Notes under the pieces: model-generated
What the model saw: the letters and a program-made list of their open reading frames with translations, nothing else
Database searches by the model: none
Told to the model about the DNA's origin: nothing
In this document: piece by piece, positions 6,335 through 14,732 of the stretch
How positions within the stretch are numbered: position 1 is the first letter of the stretch
How the letters are laid out: each line of letters starts with the position of its first letter
Made by a program: the position numbers and the translations under genes
Source of the DNA: an uncultured Hyphomonas sp.
Lineage (GTDB): Bacteria; Pseudomonadota; Alphaproteobacteria; Caulobacterales; Hyphomonadaceae
Length of the DNA: 64,000 nt
Direction: 5' to 3'
Assembly: GCF_963678195.1 (NCBI RefSeq)
Contig: NZ_OY782759.1
Span: forward strand, 2,914,001-2,978,000

Positions 6335-8524
6335 TTGCATCGATGGATGTTGGGCGCCTGCATTGCCATGTCCGGTGCCGGACTGGCCATGGCCGAAGAC
6401 GAGCCGCCGGTCCGCAATTTCACCACCTACCAGCCAACTGTCCGCCCGGTGCGGATCAACACGAGCGAAGCCCCCGTCATCGACGGCAAGCTGGATGAGG
6501 CCATGTGGTCAAAGGCGGCCGAGGTCACCGAGTTCTACCAGGTGGAGCCGAAAGTCGGCCCGCCCAGCGTCCAGACGCGCGTCTATTTCGCCTATGACGA
6601 AAACAATCTCTATGTCGGCATCTATGCCCAGGACGACAAGCCTGACGAGATTCTTGCTTCGGTGCTGGAGCGCGACGGCGAGATCTGGCGGGACGACATG
6701 TTCCGCTTCTATATCGACCCGTTCAACACCGGCACGTCAGGCTTCGGCTTTGATATCAACGCCCTCGGCGCGCGCACCGAACGCCTGATCCGGTATGGAC
6801 AATCGCCCGTCGATGCCTGGAACATCATCTGGGATGCCGACAGCATACGGACCGAAGACGGCTGGACGGCGGAGATCGCCCTGCCGTTCCGCTCGCTCAG
6901 CTTCGACCCCGCCTCCGACGGCTGGGGCCTGATGATGACGCGCGAGCATGCCCATGCGAACGAGGAAATCCGCTGGGCCGGGATCGACCAGTCGGTCAAC
7001 AAGTTCGGCTTTGCCCGGCCGGGCTATATCGAGGGCATCCAGGACATCAACAAGGGCAAGGGGTTCGACGTGCAGCTGCAGGCGGGCCTTAACGGGAACC
7101 GCCGCTGGGACCGGCCGCGCGACGATGATCTGTCGATCGAGCCAAGCGCGAACATCTCCTACAAGTTTACGCCCTCGCTGACCGGCCTTGTTACGCTGAA
7201 CACGGATTTTTCTGACACACCGCTGGACGACCGGCAGATCAACACCGGACGCTTCTCGCTGTTCTTCCCGGAAACGCGGGACTTCTTCCTGCAGGACGCT
7301 GCCCTGTTCGAATTTGCCGGGCAGACCTTTGCCGGCGCCCCGAACGGCCAGCCTTTCTTCTCGCGCCGGATCGGCATCGTGAACGGCCAGTCGGTGAAAG
7401 TGGATGCGGGCCTGAAGTTGAGCGGTGAGATTGAGGGTGTCGAGATCGGCATCCTGTCGGCGCAAACCGGTGCCATCGGCAATATCGGCTCGCAGAACCT
7501 CTCGGTCGCCCGCGCGACGGTGGATGTACTGGACCAGTCACGCGTCGGCTTCATCGCCACGAATGGAGACCCGACGGGCCTGTCCGACAATACACTCGCC
7601 GGGGCCGATTTCAGCTATCGCGTGCCGTCCCTCTTTGGCGGAGGGCGGATGCAGGCGGACGTTTTCTACCAGCGCACCTTCTCCTCCACGCTGGAGGATG
7701 ACGATTCCTTCGGGGCGAAGTTCGATTACCCGAATGACAAATGGGCGTGGAACCTCGAAGCCCGCCAGATCGGCGAGGATTTCGCGCCCGCCCTCGGCTT
7801 CGTGAACCGGCCGGGCACGCGCACCTTCTCCGGTGAATGGCACCGCCGCTTCCGCCAGGCAGGTGGACATTTCCGATGGTGGCAATTCGGCACCAGCCAT
7901 GAATATATCACCGACCTCGACGGTAATGCCGAGACCACGGTCAATTCGCTCGTCCTGAACGCCAACACGATCTGGACCGACGACCTGACCTTCACCGCCA
8001 GCCAGAATGAAGAACATATCAACACGCCCTTCTTCCTGCCCGGCGGGCTGGTCGTGCCGGTCGGCGTCTATGACAATAATGGCGTGAAGTTTCGCGTGCA
8101 GTCGTCCTATGTGCGCCCCTGGGGCACGACGTCGGAAATCGAGTTCAGGGATTTCTATGGCGGCGAGTCGAAGCGCTACGATTTCAATGTGAACTTCCGC
8201 CCGAACCCGCATGTGGACCTGAAGGCTGGTTACAAGCGGGAAGACATTTCCGTCCCTGCCGGGGATGTCAGCGTGCAGATCGGATCACTGGAAACCGTGT
8301 TCAATGTGTCGACAGACCTCTCGGTCACCACGCAGACTCAGTATGACAATATCAGTAACAGCCTGTCCTTCTTCGGGCGCCTGAACTGGGAAGTACGCCC
8401 GCAGACCGAAGTGTTCTTCGCCCTTGGCCATGGCGCCTATATTGAAGGTGACGATTTCCGCCGCAACTTCCGCTCCGTCCAGACCAGCGCCATCCTGCGC
8501 TTCGGCAATACGTTCCGCTTCTAG
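6335..8524 (+). CDS. DUF5916 outer-membrane protein with CBM9-like N-terminal domain
   Basis: This 729-aa exported protein starts with a signal peptide (residues 1-20, cleavage after AMA). Residues about 45-215 form a CBM9/DOMON-like domain (APVIDGKLDEAMW, YDENNLYVGIYAQD), followed by the DUF5916 beta-barrel part. That part is rich in alternating strands and ends NTFRF, with the C-terminal Phe typical of outer-membrane barrels. TTG 6335 is taken as start because GGGAGGA lies 7 bases upstream; ATG 6347 is the alternative. Family members are often found with carbohydrate or peptide uptake genes, but none is adjacent. Substrate is unknown. Confidence 0.85.
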   Translation: MHRWMLGACIAMSGAGLAMAEDEPPVRNFTTYQPTVRPVRINTSEAPVIDGKLDEAMWSKAAEVTEFYQVEPKVGPPSVQTRVYFAYDENNLYVGIYAQDDKPDEILASVLERDGEIWRDDMFRFYIDPFNTGTSGFGFDINALGARTERLIRYGQSPVDAWNIIWDADSIRTEDGWTAEIALPFRSLSFDPASDGWGLMMTREHAHANEEIRWAGIDQSVNKFGFARPGYIEGIQDINKGKGFDVQLQAGLNGNRRWDRPRDDDLSIEPSANISYKFTPSLTGLVTLNTDFSDTPLDDRQINTGRFSLFFPETRDFFLQDAALFEFAGQTFAGAPNGQPFFSRRIGIVNGQSVKVDAGLKLSGEIEGVEIGILSAQTGAIGNIGSQNLSVARATVDVLDQSRVGFIATNGDPTGLSDNTLAGADFSYRVPSLFGGGRMQADVFYQRTFSSTLEDDDSFGAKFDYPNDKWAWNLEARQIGEDFAPALGFVNRPGTRTFSGEWHRRFRQAGGHFRWWQFGTSHEYITDLDGNAETTVNSLVLNANTIWTDDLTFTASQNEEHINTPFFLPGGLVVPVGVYDNNGVKFRVQSSYVRPWGTTSEIEFRDFYGGESKRYDFNVNFRPNPHVDLKAGYKREDISVPAGDVSVQIGSLETVFNVSTDLSVTTQTQYDNISNSLSFFGRLNWEVRPQTEVFFALGHGAYIEGDDFRRNFRSVQTSAILRFGNTFRF

Positions 8525-8646
8525 GAACTCCTCCAAGCCGGCGTCCTCTTTTCCAAGAGCCCGCAGGGGGTTAGCTCATCCGCCCAGACAACACCTTCCC
8601 ACTCGCGCACCGTGGTGATGAAGATTATTGGCGCCCAACTGCTTGA

Positions 8647-8892
8647 TCAGTTCATTCTTCGGTTTCGAACGACCCGAAACAAGCCCAGCAAACTTATTAG
8701 AACCCAAAAACACTCAATTAGCATAGATGGCAAATTGAAGTTTTGAAGAAGAGACAAAATGATCAACAACGAGCCAACCATGTTGAGCAGCGAATATTTC
8801 ACGCTTTGTATGGAGAGGCGCCCAATTTGAATTAAAAAGTAAGCGCACACCACGAATGACACGCCGAGCACACCTATAACGTCGAATATCAT
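8647..8892 (-). CDS. CBU_0592-like small membrane protein
   Basis: This 81-aa protein has three hydrophobic helices and matches the CBU_0592-like family pattern: DVIGVLGVSFVVCAYFL, then IQSVKYSLLNMVGSLLIILS, then FNLPSMLIECFWVLISLLGL. The family has no established function. Its ATG overlaps the stop of the upstream membrane gene (ATGA, 8889-8892), so the two are translationally coupled. The pair is visibly AT-richer than both flanks, which suggests recent acquisition. Confidence 0.75.
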   Translation of the reverse strand: MIFDVIGVLGVSFVVCAYFLIQIGRLSIQSVKYSLLNMVGSLLIILSLLQNFNLPSMLIECFWVLISLLGLFRVVRNRRMN

Positions 8893-9587
8893 GCCCGCAT
8901 TTTCCGGGACTCCTGAACTTTTAACGTGGCTAGCCTTATACTGTATACCACCAACACGAAAGACGCACTAAGAACGACAACTCTGTAGACCCCAAAACGA
9001 TCCCCAAAGGCAAGCAGAAAAACCAAACCACTGAACGATCCCATTAGGTGGAAGAAATCTATAAACCTTTTGCTCTTTTTGAAGACAACATCGTACATAA
9101 AAATCACGCTTTGAGCACTCAGCAGGAAGCCAAGGCTTAATTTGGCGCTCGCCAATATCATCTCTTCAGAAACGAACTCTGCGCTTGTTCGCGCAATGGC
9201 GAAATAGCTACAGCAAAACAGCAGTGAAATGACCAGATCACTGGCGGCCTGAGCCACGTTTGGTGCCTTACCGCTCGGCAACAAATGCAGCGTCAAGTAC
9301 AGATAGTCCAACACGAAACACATACAAATGATAATTGAGCATAGCCACGCAGGTGAAAACCCACGGAGCGGATCAACCAAGTTGAAAATCATCGAGCCCA
9401 AAACACCCGGGTACAGCAACTGATACGTTAGCTGACTAAACGCCCTCTCGAAGTCCAATTTTGCCCCCAAAACTATTCCACTCCGATATTTTTCAATCGG
9501 AAGGAGAGAGTCAAGCGCCACCTCGGCAAAAAATGACGAAATCCTTGTGATCGATGTGGAGTCGATCGTTGAAATCAAAGAAGCCAC
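8889..9587 (-). CDS. unknown multi-pass membrane protein, 232 aa
   Basis: I do not recognise this family. The frame encodes about six hydrophobic segments, including SAWLCSIIICMCFVLDYLYL-like, DLVISLLFCCSYFAIA and FSGLVFLLAFGDRFGVYRVV stretches. The start is taken at GTG 9587, where no strong ribosome site is seen, so it is uncertain. Low GC and unusual codon use set it apart from the acyl-CoA dehydrogenase gene ending 46 bp upstream. It is coupled to the CBU_0592-like gene, so the two products may work together in the inner membrane. Confidence 0.65.
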   Translation of the reverse strand: MASLISTIDSTSITRISSFFAEVALDSLLPIEKYRSGIVLGAKLDFERAFSQLTYQLLYPGVLGSMIFNLVDPLRGFSPAWLCSIIICMCFVLDYLYLTLHLLPSGKAPNVAQAASDLVISLLFCCSYFAIARTSAEFVSEEMILASAKLSLGFLLSAQSVIFMYDVVFKKSKRFIDFFHLMGSFSGLVFLLAFGDRFGVYRVVVLSASFVLVVYSIRLATLKVQESRKMRA

Positions 9588-9632
9588 CCGCTGCCCAGCA
9601 GCGAGTGGCTCATTTTCTCTAGGATATTAGGC

Positions 9633-10934
9633 TTATTTGCGCCAGACGGCGGCCATTGCCGGATCTTCCTCTTCGCCCGTGTATTTGCGGGTTTCGGCAC
9701 GGCCGACCACCATGTGGTGCACTTCGTCCGGGCCATCCGCCAGGCGCAGCGTGCGCTGGTTGGCATACATGCGGGCGAGCGGCGTCCATTGCGAAACGCC
9801 GGTTGCGCCGTGCAGCTGAATCGCATCGTCGATGATGTCGCAAACGCGCTCCGGCACCATGGCCTTGACCATTGAGATCCAGACGCGGGCTTCCTTGTTG
9901 CCCAGCACGTCCATCGCCTTGGCGGCCTTGAGGACCATCATGCGCATGGCTTCGATCTCGATGCGGGCACGGGACACTTTCTCAAGGTTACCGCCCAGCT
10001 TGATCAGGTCGCGGCCAAAGGCCTGACGGGTCATGCCGCGCACAACCATCAGGTCGAGGGCCTTCTCTGCCGCACCGATGGAGCGCATGCAGTGGTGAAT
10101 ACGGCCGGGGCCGAGACGCAGCTGCGAGATTTCGAAACCACGGCCTTCCCCGAGCAGCATGTTTTCTTTCGGAACACGGACGTTCTCGAAGCGGATATGC
10201 ATGTGGCCGTGCGGCGCATCCGGATCGCCGAAGACATGCATCGGGCCCATGATGGTCACGCCGGGATGCGGCAGCGGTACAAGGATCTGCGACTGGCGGC
10301 GGTTAACATCCGGACCGTCATTGGTTTTCACCATGGTGATCATGATGCGGCAGCGTGGATCGCCAGCGCCGGAGATGTAGTACTTCTCTCCATTGATGAC
10401 CCACTCGTCGCCCTCCAGAACGGCGCTCATGGAGACGTTCTTGGCGTCGGAAGACGGCAGAGCCGGTTCGGTCATGGCGAAGGCGGAGCGGATTTTGCCT
10501 TCCAGAAGCGGCTTCAGCCACTGTTCCTTCTGGGCCGGCGTGCCGACGCGTTCGAGCACTTCCATGTTCCCGGTATCCGGCGCCGAACAGTTCATCGACT
10601 CAGAGGCCAGCGGGTTCTTGCCGAGTTCCGCAGCGATGTAGGCGTAATCGAGATTCTTCAGGCCTTCGCCGGTTTCGGCATCCGGCAGGAAGAAGTTCCA
10701 GAGACCTTCCTTCTTGGCCGCGTCCTTAGCCCCTTCGAGGGCTTCGAGCTGGCCCGGCGCGTAAGACCAGATATCGGTCTTGCCTTCGCCGAGGCGTTCG
10801 AATTCCTCATGCATCGGGTCGACCGTTTCCTTGATGAACCGTTTCACATGTTCGTAGAGGGGGCGTGCCTCCTCCGACATGCGCAGGTCATTCAGTTCGG
10901 CCATTGCGTCCATGGAATGCTGGGTATCAGCCAT
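9633..10934 (-). CDS. acyl-CoA dehydrogenase family protein
   Basis: This is an FAD-dependent acyl-CoA dehydrogenase of 433 aa, oxidising an acyl-CoA to the 2-enoyl-CoA in beta-oxidation-type pathways. The three-domain pattern is clear. An N-terminal helical domain leads to SAFAMTEPALPSSDAKN and EWVINGEKYYISGAG in the middle beta domain. The C-terminal helices carry GRIHHCMRSIGAAEKAL, RQAFGRDLIKLGG and IDDAIQLHGATGVSQWTPLA. Length and sequence fit the ACAD10/11-like branch. GAAGGAGGA lies just upstream of ATG 10934. Chain-length specificity cannot be read. Confidence 0.93.
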   Translation of the reverse strand: MADTQHSMDAMAELNDLRMSEEARPLYEHVKRFIKETVDPMHEEFERLGEGKTDIWSYAPGQLEALEGAKDAAKKEGLWNFFLPDAETGEGLKNLDYAYIAAELGKNPLASESMNCSAPDTGNMEVLERVGTPAQKEQWLKPLLEGKIRSAFAMTEPALPSSDAKNVSMSAVLEGDEWVINGEKYYISGAGDPRCRIMITMVKTNDGPDVNRRQSQILVPLPHPGVTIMGPMHVFGDPDAPHGHMHIRFENVRVPKENMLLGEGRGFEISQLRLGPGRIHHCMRSIGAAEKALDLMVVRGMTRQAFGRDLIKLGGNLEKVSRARIEIEAMRMMVLKAAKAMDVLGNKEARVWISMVKAMVPERVCDIIDDAIQLHGATGVSQWTPLARMYANQRTLRLADGPDEVHHMVVGRAETRKYTGEEEDPAMAAVWRK

Positions 10935-11081
10935 GGCTGTCCTCCTTCAGTTTGTTTGTTGATCCATTGGTAGTCCGTGCAGCCGGGTGGCCGCAAATTC
11001 TTTCTTGGCAATGTTTCCGGGCGGGGCGGCCCGCAAGGCCCGCGCTTTGCGCCGAATCGAAATCGGGTCTAGAGCGCGGGC

Positions 11082-11828
11082 ATGAGCCCCATCGCCGCTG
11101 CCATCATTCTCGTCACTGTGTTGGTAACCAGCTTCATTTCGGGCATTTTCGGCATGGCGGGCGGCATCATTTTCATGGGCGTGCTGGCTGCATTGGTGCC
11201 GGTTGCGACCGCCATGATCGTGCATGGTGCGGTGCAGATGATCTCCAACGGCTACCGCGCCTTCCTGTGGCGGGATCATATCGACTGGCACATCTTCCGC
11301 CGCTACGCCGTGGGCTCCGTTGCCGCGATCGCCCTGCTGTTCGCGCTCAGCTGGCGTCCGGACAAACAGGGTGTCTATGTGCTGCTGGGCAATGTCGCCA
11401 TGCTGGTCTGGCTGCCGAAGACGCTGCTGGATCTCGACATCCAGAAACGTTTCCAGGCCGAAGGCGCAGGCTTTGTCGTGCAGTCGCTGAACACGATTGC
11501 CGGTGTGTCCGGCCCGCTGCTGGACCAGTTCTTCGTCCACACAGACATGACGCGCCACGCCATCGTGGCGACCAAGGCCGTGACGCAGGTGCTGGCGCAT
11601 TTCGTGAAGATCGTATTCTGGAGCACGCCGGTCATCATGGCCGCCGGCTTTCAGGCGCTGCCGCCCTGGTGGCTGATCCTGCTGGCGGCACCGCTTTCCA
11701 TGCTGGGCACGACGCTGGGCGGCAAAGTGCTGGACCGGATGAGCGATGTGAATTTCAAACGCGGCATGAAATACCTCGTCACCGCAATTGGTGCCATCAT
11801 GCTGATGAAAGCTGCAGGCTGGCTGTAG
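11082..11828 (+). CDS. TSUP (TauE/SafE) family permease
   Basis: This is a 248-aa inner-membrane protein with about eight hydrophobic helices. It has the TSUP hallmark near the N-terminus (SFISGIFGMAGGIIFMGVLA) and the repeat-like second half (ATKAVTQVLAHFVKIVF). Members export small sulfur-containing or organic anions such as sulfite or sulfoacetate. It is divergent from the acyl-CoA dehydrogenase and upstream of a LysR gene. Substrate is unknown. Confidence 0.85.
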   Translation: MSPIAAAIILVTVLVTSFISGIFGMAGGIIFMGVLAALVPVATAMIVHGAVQMISNGYRAFLWRDHIDWHIFRRYAVGSVAAIALLFALSWRPDKQGVYVLLGNVAMLVWLPKTLLDLDIQKRFQAEGAGFVVQSLNTIAGVSGPLLDQFFVHTDMTRHAIVATKAVTQVLAHFVKIVFWSTPVIMAAGFQALPPWWLILLAAPLSMLGTTLGGKVLDRMSDVNFKRGMKYLVTAIGAIMLMKAAGWL

Positions 11829-11918
11829 CGCCGCGCGCATTCGGGAACTCCACTGTCGACAGACGTGACAATGCCCCATGTTAGACTATTCGGGAACTTT
11901 ATTATATGAAGCCCAATC

Positions 11919-11933
11919 ATCACCATTGGTGAT
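11919..11933. promoter_or_regulatory. LysR-type operator palindrome upstream of its regulator
   Basis: The 15-bp perfect palindrome ATCACCATTGGTGAT, centred on T11926, contains the T-N11-A spacing of LysR-family sites (T11920 to A11932). It ends 15 bp before the ATG of the LysR gene. Autoregulation is the simplest reading. Confidence 0.6.
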
Positions 11934-11948
11934 AGTTTGGAGCGCGCC

Positions 11949-12881
11949 ATGAATCTGCGGTCGATCGACCTGAACCTGCTGCCGGTGCTGGAAGCCGTTT
12001 ACGACGAGCGAAGCCTGACGCGCGCCAGCGAAATCCTGCGGATCACCCAACCGGCCGTCAGCAATGCGCTCTCCCGGCTGCGGAACCATTTCGAGGACCC
12101 GCTCTTCGTCCGCGAGGGCCGCGGGGTGAAGCCGACGGCCATGGCAGAGGCGCTCATGCCCGCCGTGCGCGAAGCGCTCGACAAGCTGCGGGCCGGGCTG
12201 GAACCGCGTTCCGTGTTCGAGCCGTCGCATTCCACACGCGTGTTCAACCTGTCTGCCCGCGATGCTGGCGCGTTCCTGATTGCTCCGGCACTGGCGGCAC
12301 GGCTGGAAGAGATTGCCCCCGGCGTGCGGATTTCCTGGAGCCAGCTGCACCGCTCTGCGGTCGCCGCGGAACTGGCATCCGGCCGGCTGGACCTCGCCAT
12401 CGACGTCTCTGACCTGCTGGGCGTCGACATGGAACGGGAGACGCTTCTGTCGGCGCCCTATGTCTGCGTCCTCTCACCAGATCATCCGCAGGCGGACCTA
12501 CCTTTGACGCAGGACGCATTCTTCGATCTGCGCCACATCACCGTGTCCAGCCGCCGGGAAGGCCGCAGCCTGATTGAGGAAATGGCCCGTATGGTCGGGC
12601 GGCGCATTACGCCGACACAGCGCCTGCCGCACTATATGACGGCGCTGGAAATCGTCCGGCAGACCCGGCTGGCCCTGGTGGCGCCCCGCCAGATCGCCGA
12701 AAACACCGGCCTTGCCGTGCTGGCCCTGCCCTTCGACTATCCCTCCCCGGAATCGACGCTCTACTGGCACCGGGAATATGCCGGGGATCCGGCGCTGACC
12801 TGGATGCGCGGCCTGATCCGGGACATTGCCCGTGAGCTGATGGCTTCCGAACGGCAGAAGGAGGCCGCGGCGGCGTCCTAG
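11949..12881 (+). CDS. LysR-family transcriptional regulator (NodD/LeuO-like)
   Basis: This 310-aa regulator starts MNLRSIDLNLLPVLEAVYDE and has the winged helix LTRASEILRITQPAVSNALSR, typical of the NodD/LeuO branch. An effector-binding domain follows, with GRLDLAIDVSD and a Cys in APYVCVLSPDH. ATG 11949 fits the family start; the frame continues upstream to a TTG at 11937, inside the operator region. A perfect T-N11-A palindrome lies just upstream. Its stop overlaps the convergent crotonase gene by CTAG at 12878-12881. The effector is unknown. Confidence 0.9.
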   Translation: MNLRSIDLNLLPVLEAVYDERSLTRASEILRITQPAVSNALSRLRNHFEDPLFVREGRGVKPTAMAEALMPAVREALDKLRAGLEPRSVFEPSHSTRVFNLSARDAGAFLIAPALAARLEEIAPGVRISWSQLHRSAVAAELASGRLDLAIDVSDLLGVDMERETLLSAPYVCVLSPDHPQADLPLTQDAFFDLRHITVSSRREGRSLIEEMARMVGRRITPTQRLPHYMTALEIVRQTRLALVAPRQIAENTGLAVLALPFDYPSPESTLYWHREYAGDPALTWMRGLIRDIARELMASERQKEAAAAS

Positions 12882-13555
12882 ATGGTCGACTGTTCCAGTG
12901 TCGGCATGATCGCGTCGATGGCCGGCTTCCGGACCAGCATCTTGTTGCGATAGTAAGCGCCGTTCGCAATGGCCTTGAGGGCGGTGGCTGTTTCCATCGC
13001 CGTGTCCATCAGGGCATCCGCCTCGACCACCTTGTCCAGCCAGCCAACAGGCACGGCCTCGTCCGGCGTGTAAAGGCGGGCCTGGACGAGCGCTTCCGTC
13101 AGGTACATCGGGTTGAGACGCGCGCGCGGCAGCTCCGTACCGAAACCGGGCAGCGTCATGCCATTGACCGTCTCGTTCGCACCGATCTTGAAGGCGCCGC
13201 GCGTGCCGATCCGCGTGTCGCCGCCCAGCAGCATGAACGCCCCCATGGCGATGGAGTGCCCGGTCGATGCGATCACGACCGGCATCTTCGAGGTGAACAG
13301 GCGCATGGCCAGCTTGCCGCCGCCGGTCACCAGTTTGCGCACGCCTTCGCCGTCGGATGTGGCGATGAACTTCAGGTCAAACCCGGCGGAGAATTTCCCC
13401 TCGCGCCCGGTCAGCACCAGAACGTCTCCGTCCTTCTCCGCTTCGTCGAGGCAGGCATTCACCGCCTCAAGCATGTCGAGGCTGATGGCGTTGGCCTTGC
13501 CGTCATCCATGGTGACGACGGAAATGCCATTTTCGGTATTGACGGTCGCGGTCAT
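12878..13555 (-). CDS. enoyl-CoA hydratase/isomerase (crotonase) family protein
   Basis: This 225-aa crotonase-fold protein likely acts on an acyl-CoA ester. The oxyanion-hole regions are visible: TGREGKFSAGFDLKFI at about residues 48-63 and STGHSIAMGAFMLLGGDTRIG at about 92-112. The usual catalytic Glu positions are not clear (ANETVNGMTLPG), so hydratase activity is not certain. ATG 13555 follows GGGAGA; the upstream frame start is less likely. It is on the strand opposite the LysR gene, with which it shares a 4-bp stop overlap. Confidence 0.87.
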   Translation of the reverse strand: MTATVNTENGISVVTMDDGKANAISLDMLEAVNACLDEAEKDGDVLVLTGREGKFSAGFDLKFIATSDGEGVRKLVTGGGKLAMRLFTSKMPVVIASTGHSIAMGAFMLLGGDTRIGTRGAFKIGANETVNGMTLPGFGTELPRARLNPMYLTEALVQARLYTPDEAVPVGWLDKVVEADALMDTAMETATALKAIANGAYYRNKMLVRKPAIDAIMPTLEQSTI

Positions 13556-13658
13556 GCGGATCTCCCTGTTTGCCGGCAGAAGGCATCGCGTGCCCTCAAG
13601 GAAAGCAAGCATTTCCGGCGCGTCAGGCATGAAAGGCGGGGTTTCAGCTAGCCCCCAG

Positions 13659-14120
13659 CTACTTTCGCCGGGCCTTGAAGAAATCCTTCAGCAGCTGGCT
13701 CGCCGCCTCACCGCGTTCCTCGTCCTGCTCCACTTCCGGCCGCCAGTGGCAGGTCGGCTGTTCAAAGAAGCGGGCGCCGTGGATGACCGCGCCACCTTTC
13801 GGATCGCAGGCGCCGAAGACCAGCTTGCCGATCCGGGCGAGGCTGATCGCGCCAGCGCACATCGCACACGGCTCCAGCGTCACGTGCATGGTCAGGCCCG
13901 TGAGCCGGTAATTGCCGCGCGCCTCCGCGGCGCGGCGCAGGGCGATAATCTCTGCATGGGCGGTCGGGTCATGCCCGCTGATCGGCGCATTGGCGCCCTC
14001 TGCGATGATCTCACCCGTTTCCGGATCGACGATCACGGCCCCCACAGGCACTTCACCTGCCGCAGCAGCCTCGCACGCCAGTTCCAGCGCGCGGTCCATC
14101 GGATCAGCAAGAATTGTCAT
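13659..14120 (-). CDS. tadA: tRNA adenosine(34) deaminase TadA
   Basis: TadA converts A34 of tRNA-Arg(ACG) to inosine in the cytoplasm. The 153-aa protein has the zinc and catalytic motif HAE at residues 55-57 (TAHAEIIAL) and PCAMC at 84-88, as in TadA rather than free-nucleoside deaminases. It is divergent from rsmD with a 51-bp gap. That two-gene neighbourhood is common in alphaproteobacteria. Confidence 0.93.
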   Translation of the reverse strand: MTILADPMDRALELACEAAAAGEVPVGAVIVDPETGEIIAEGANAPISGHDPTAHAEIIALRRAAEARGNYRLTGLTMHVTLEPCAMCAGAISLARIGKLVFGACDPKGGAVIHGARFFEQPTCHWRPEVEQDEERGEAASQLLKDFFKARRK

Positions 14121-14171
14121 GATGATGAGATCGCCCTAGACGGGCCGGAAGTAAACCCGGAACACTACCGA

Positions 14172-14732
14172 ATGCGCATCATTGCCGGACAGCACAAGGG
14201 GCGCGCGATTGCCGCGCCGAAGGGACAGGGCACACGGCCGACGGCCGACCGGGCGCGCGAAAGCGTGTTCAACATGCTGGCCCATGCGCCCTGGGCGCCG
14301 GAAATCGAAGGCGCGCGGGTGATCGACCTGTTCGCAGGGTCTGGAGCGCTGGGCCTCGAAGCGGTGAGCCGGGGCGCCGCCTTCTGCCTGTTCGTGGAAA
14401 CCGACCATGCCGCCCGCGGCGCGATCCGGGACAATATCGAGACGCTGGGCCTCTACGGAAACACGCGCATCCACCGGCGCTCTGCCACCGACCTTGGCGA
14501 GAAGCCGGCCGGTGTCGGCAGCCCGTTCACAATCGCCTTCCTCGATCCGCCCTATAACAAGGACCTTGTCGCCCCGGCCCTCGCCTGCCTTGTCAGCGGG
14601 AAGTGGCTGGCCGACGACGCCATCGCAGTGGTGGAGACAGCCTCGGACGAACTGATCGCGCCGGAAGGCTGGGAGATGCTTGAAACGCGGGACTATGGCG
14701 CCGCACGCGTGTGGTTCCTGAAGCCAGCCTAG
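14172..14732 (+). CDS. rsmD: 16S rRNA (guanine(966)-N2)-methyltransferase RsmD
   Basis: RsmD methylates G966 of 16S rRNA using SAM. The 186-aa product starts MRIIAGQHKGRAI and carries RPTADRARESVFNML, the SAM-binding loop IDLFAGSGALGLEAVSRGA and the catalytic FLDPPYNKD. ATG 14172 is set by these family landmarks; a much longer in-frame extension upstream runs through tadA antisense and is not coding. Its stop overlaps the convergent patatin gene by CTAG (14729-14732). Confidence 0.95.
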   Translation: MRIIAGQHKGRAIAAPKGQGTRPTADRARESVFNMLAHAPWAPEIEGARVIDLFAGSGALGLEAVSRGAAFCLFVETDHAARGAIRDNIETLGLYGNTRIHRRSATDLGEKPAGVGSPFTIAFLDPPYNKDLVAPALACLVSGKWLADDAIAVVETASDELIAPEGWEMLETRDYGAARVWFLKPA

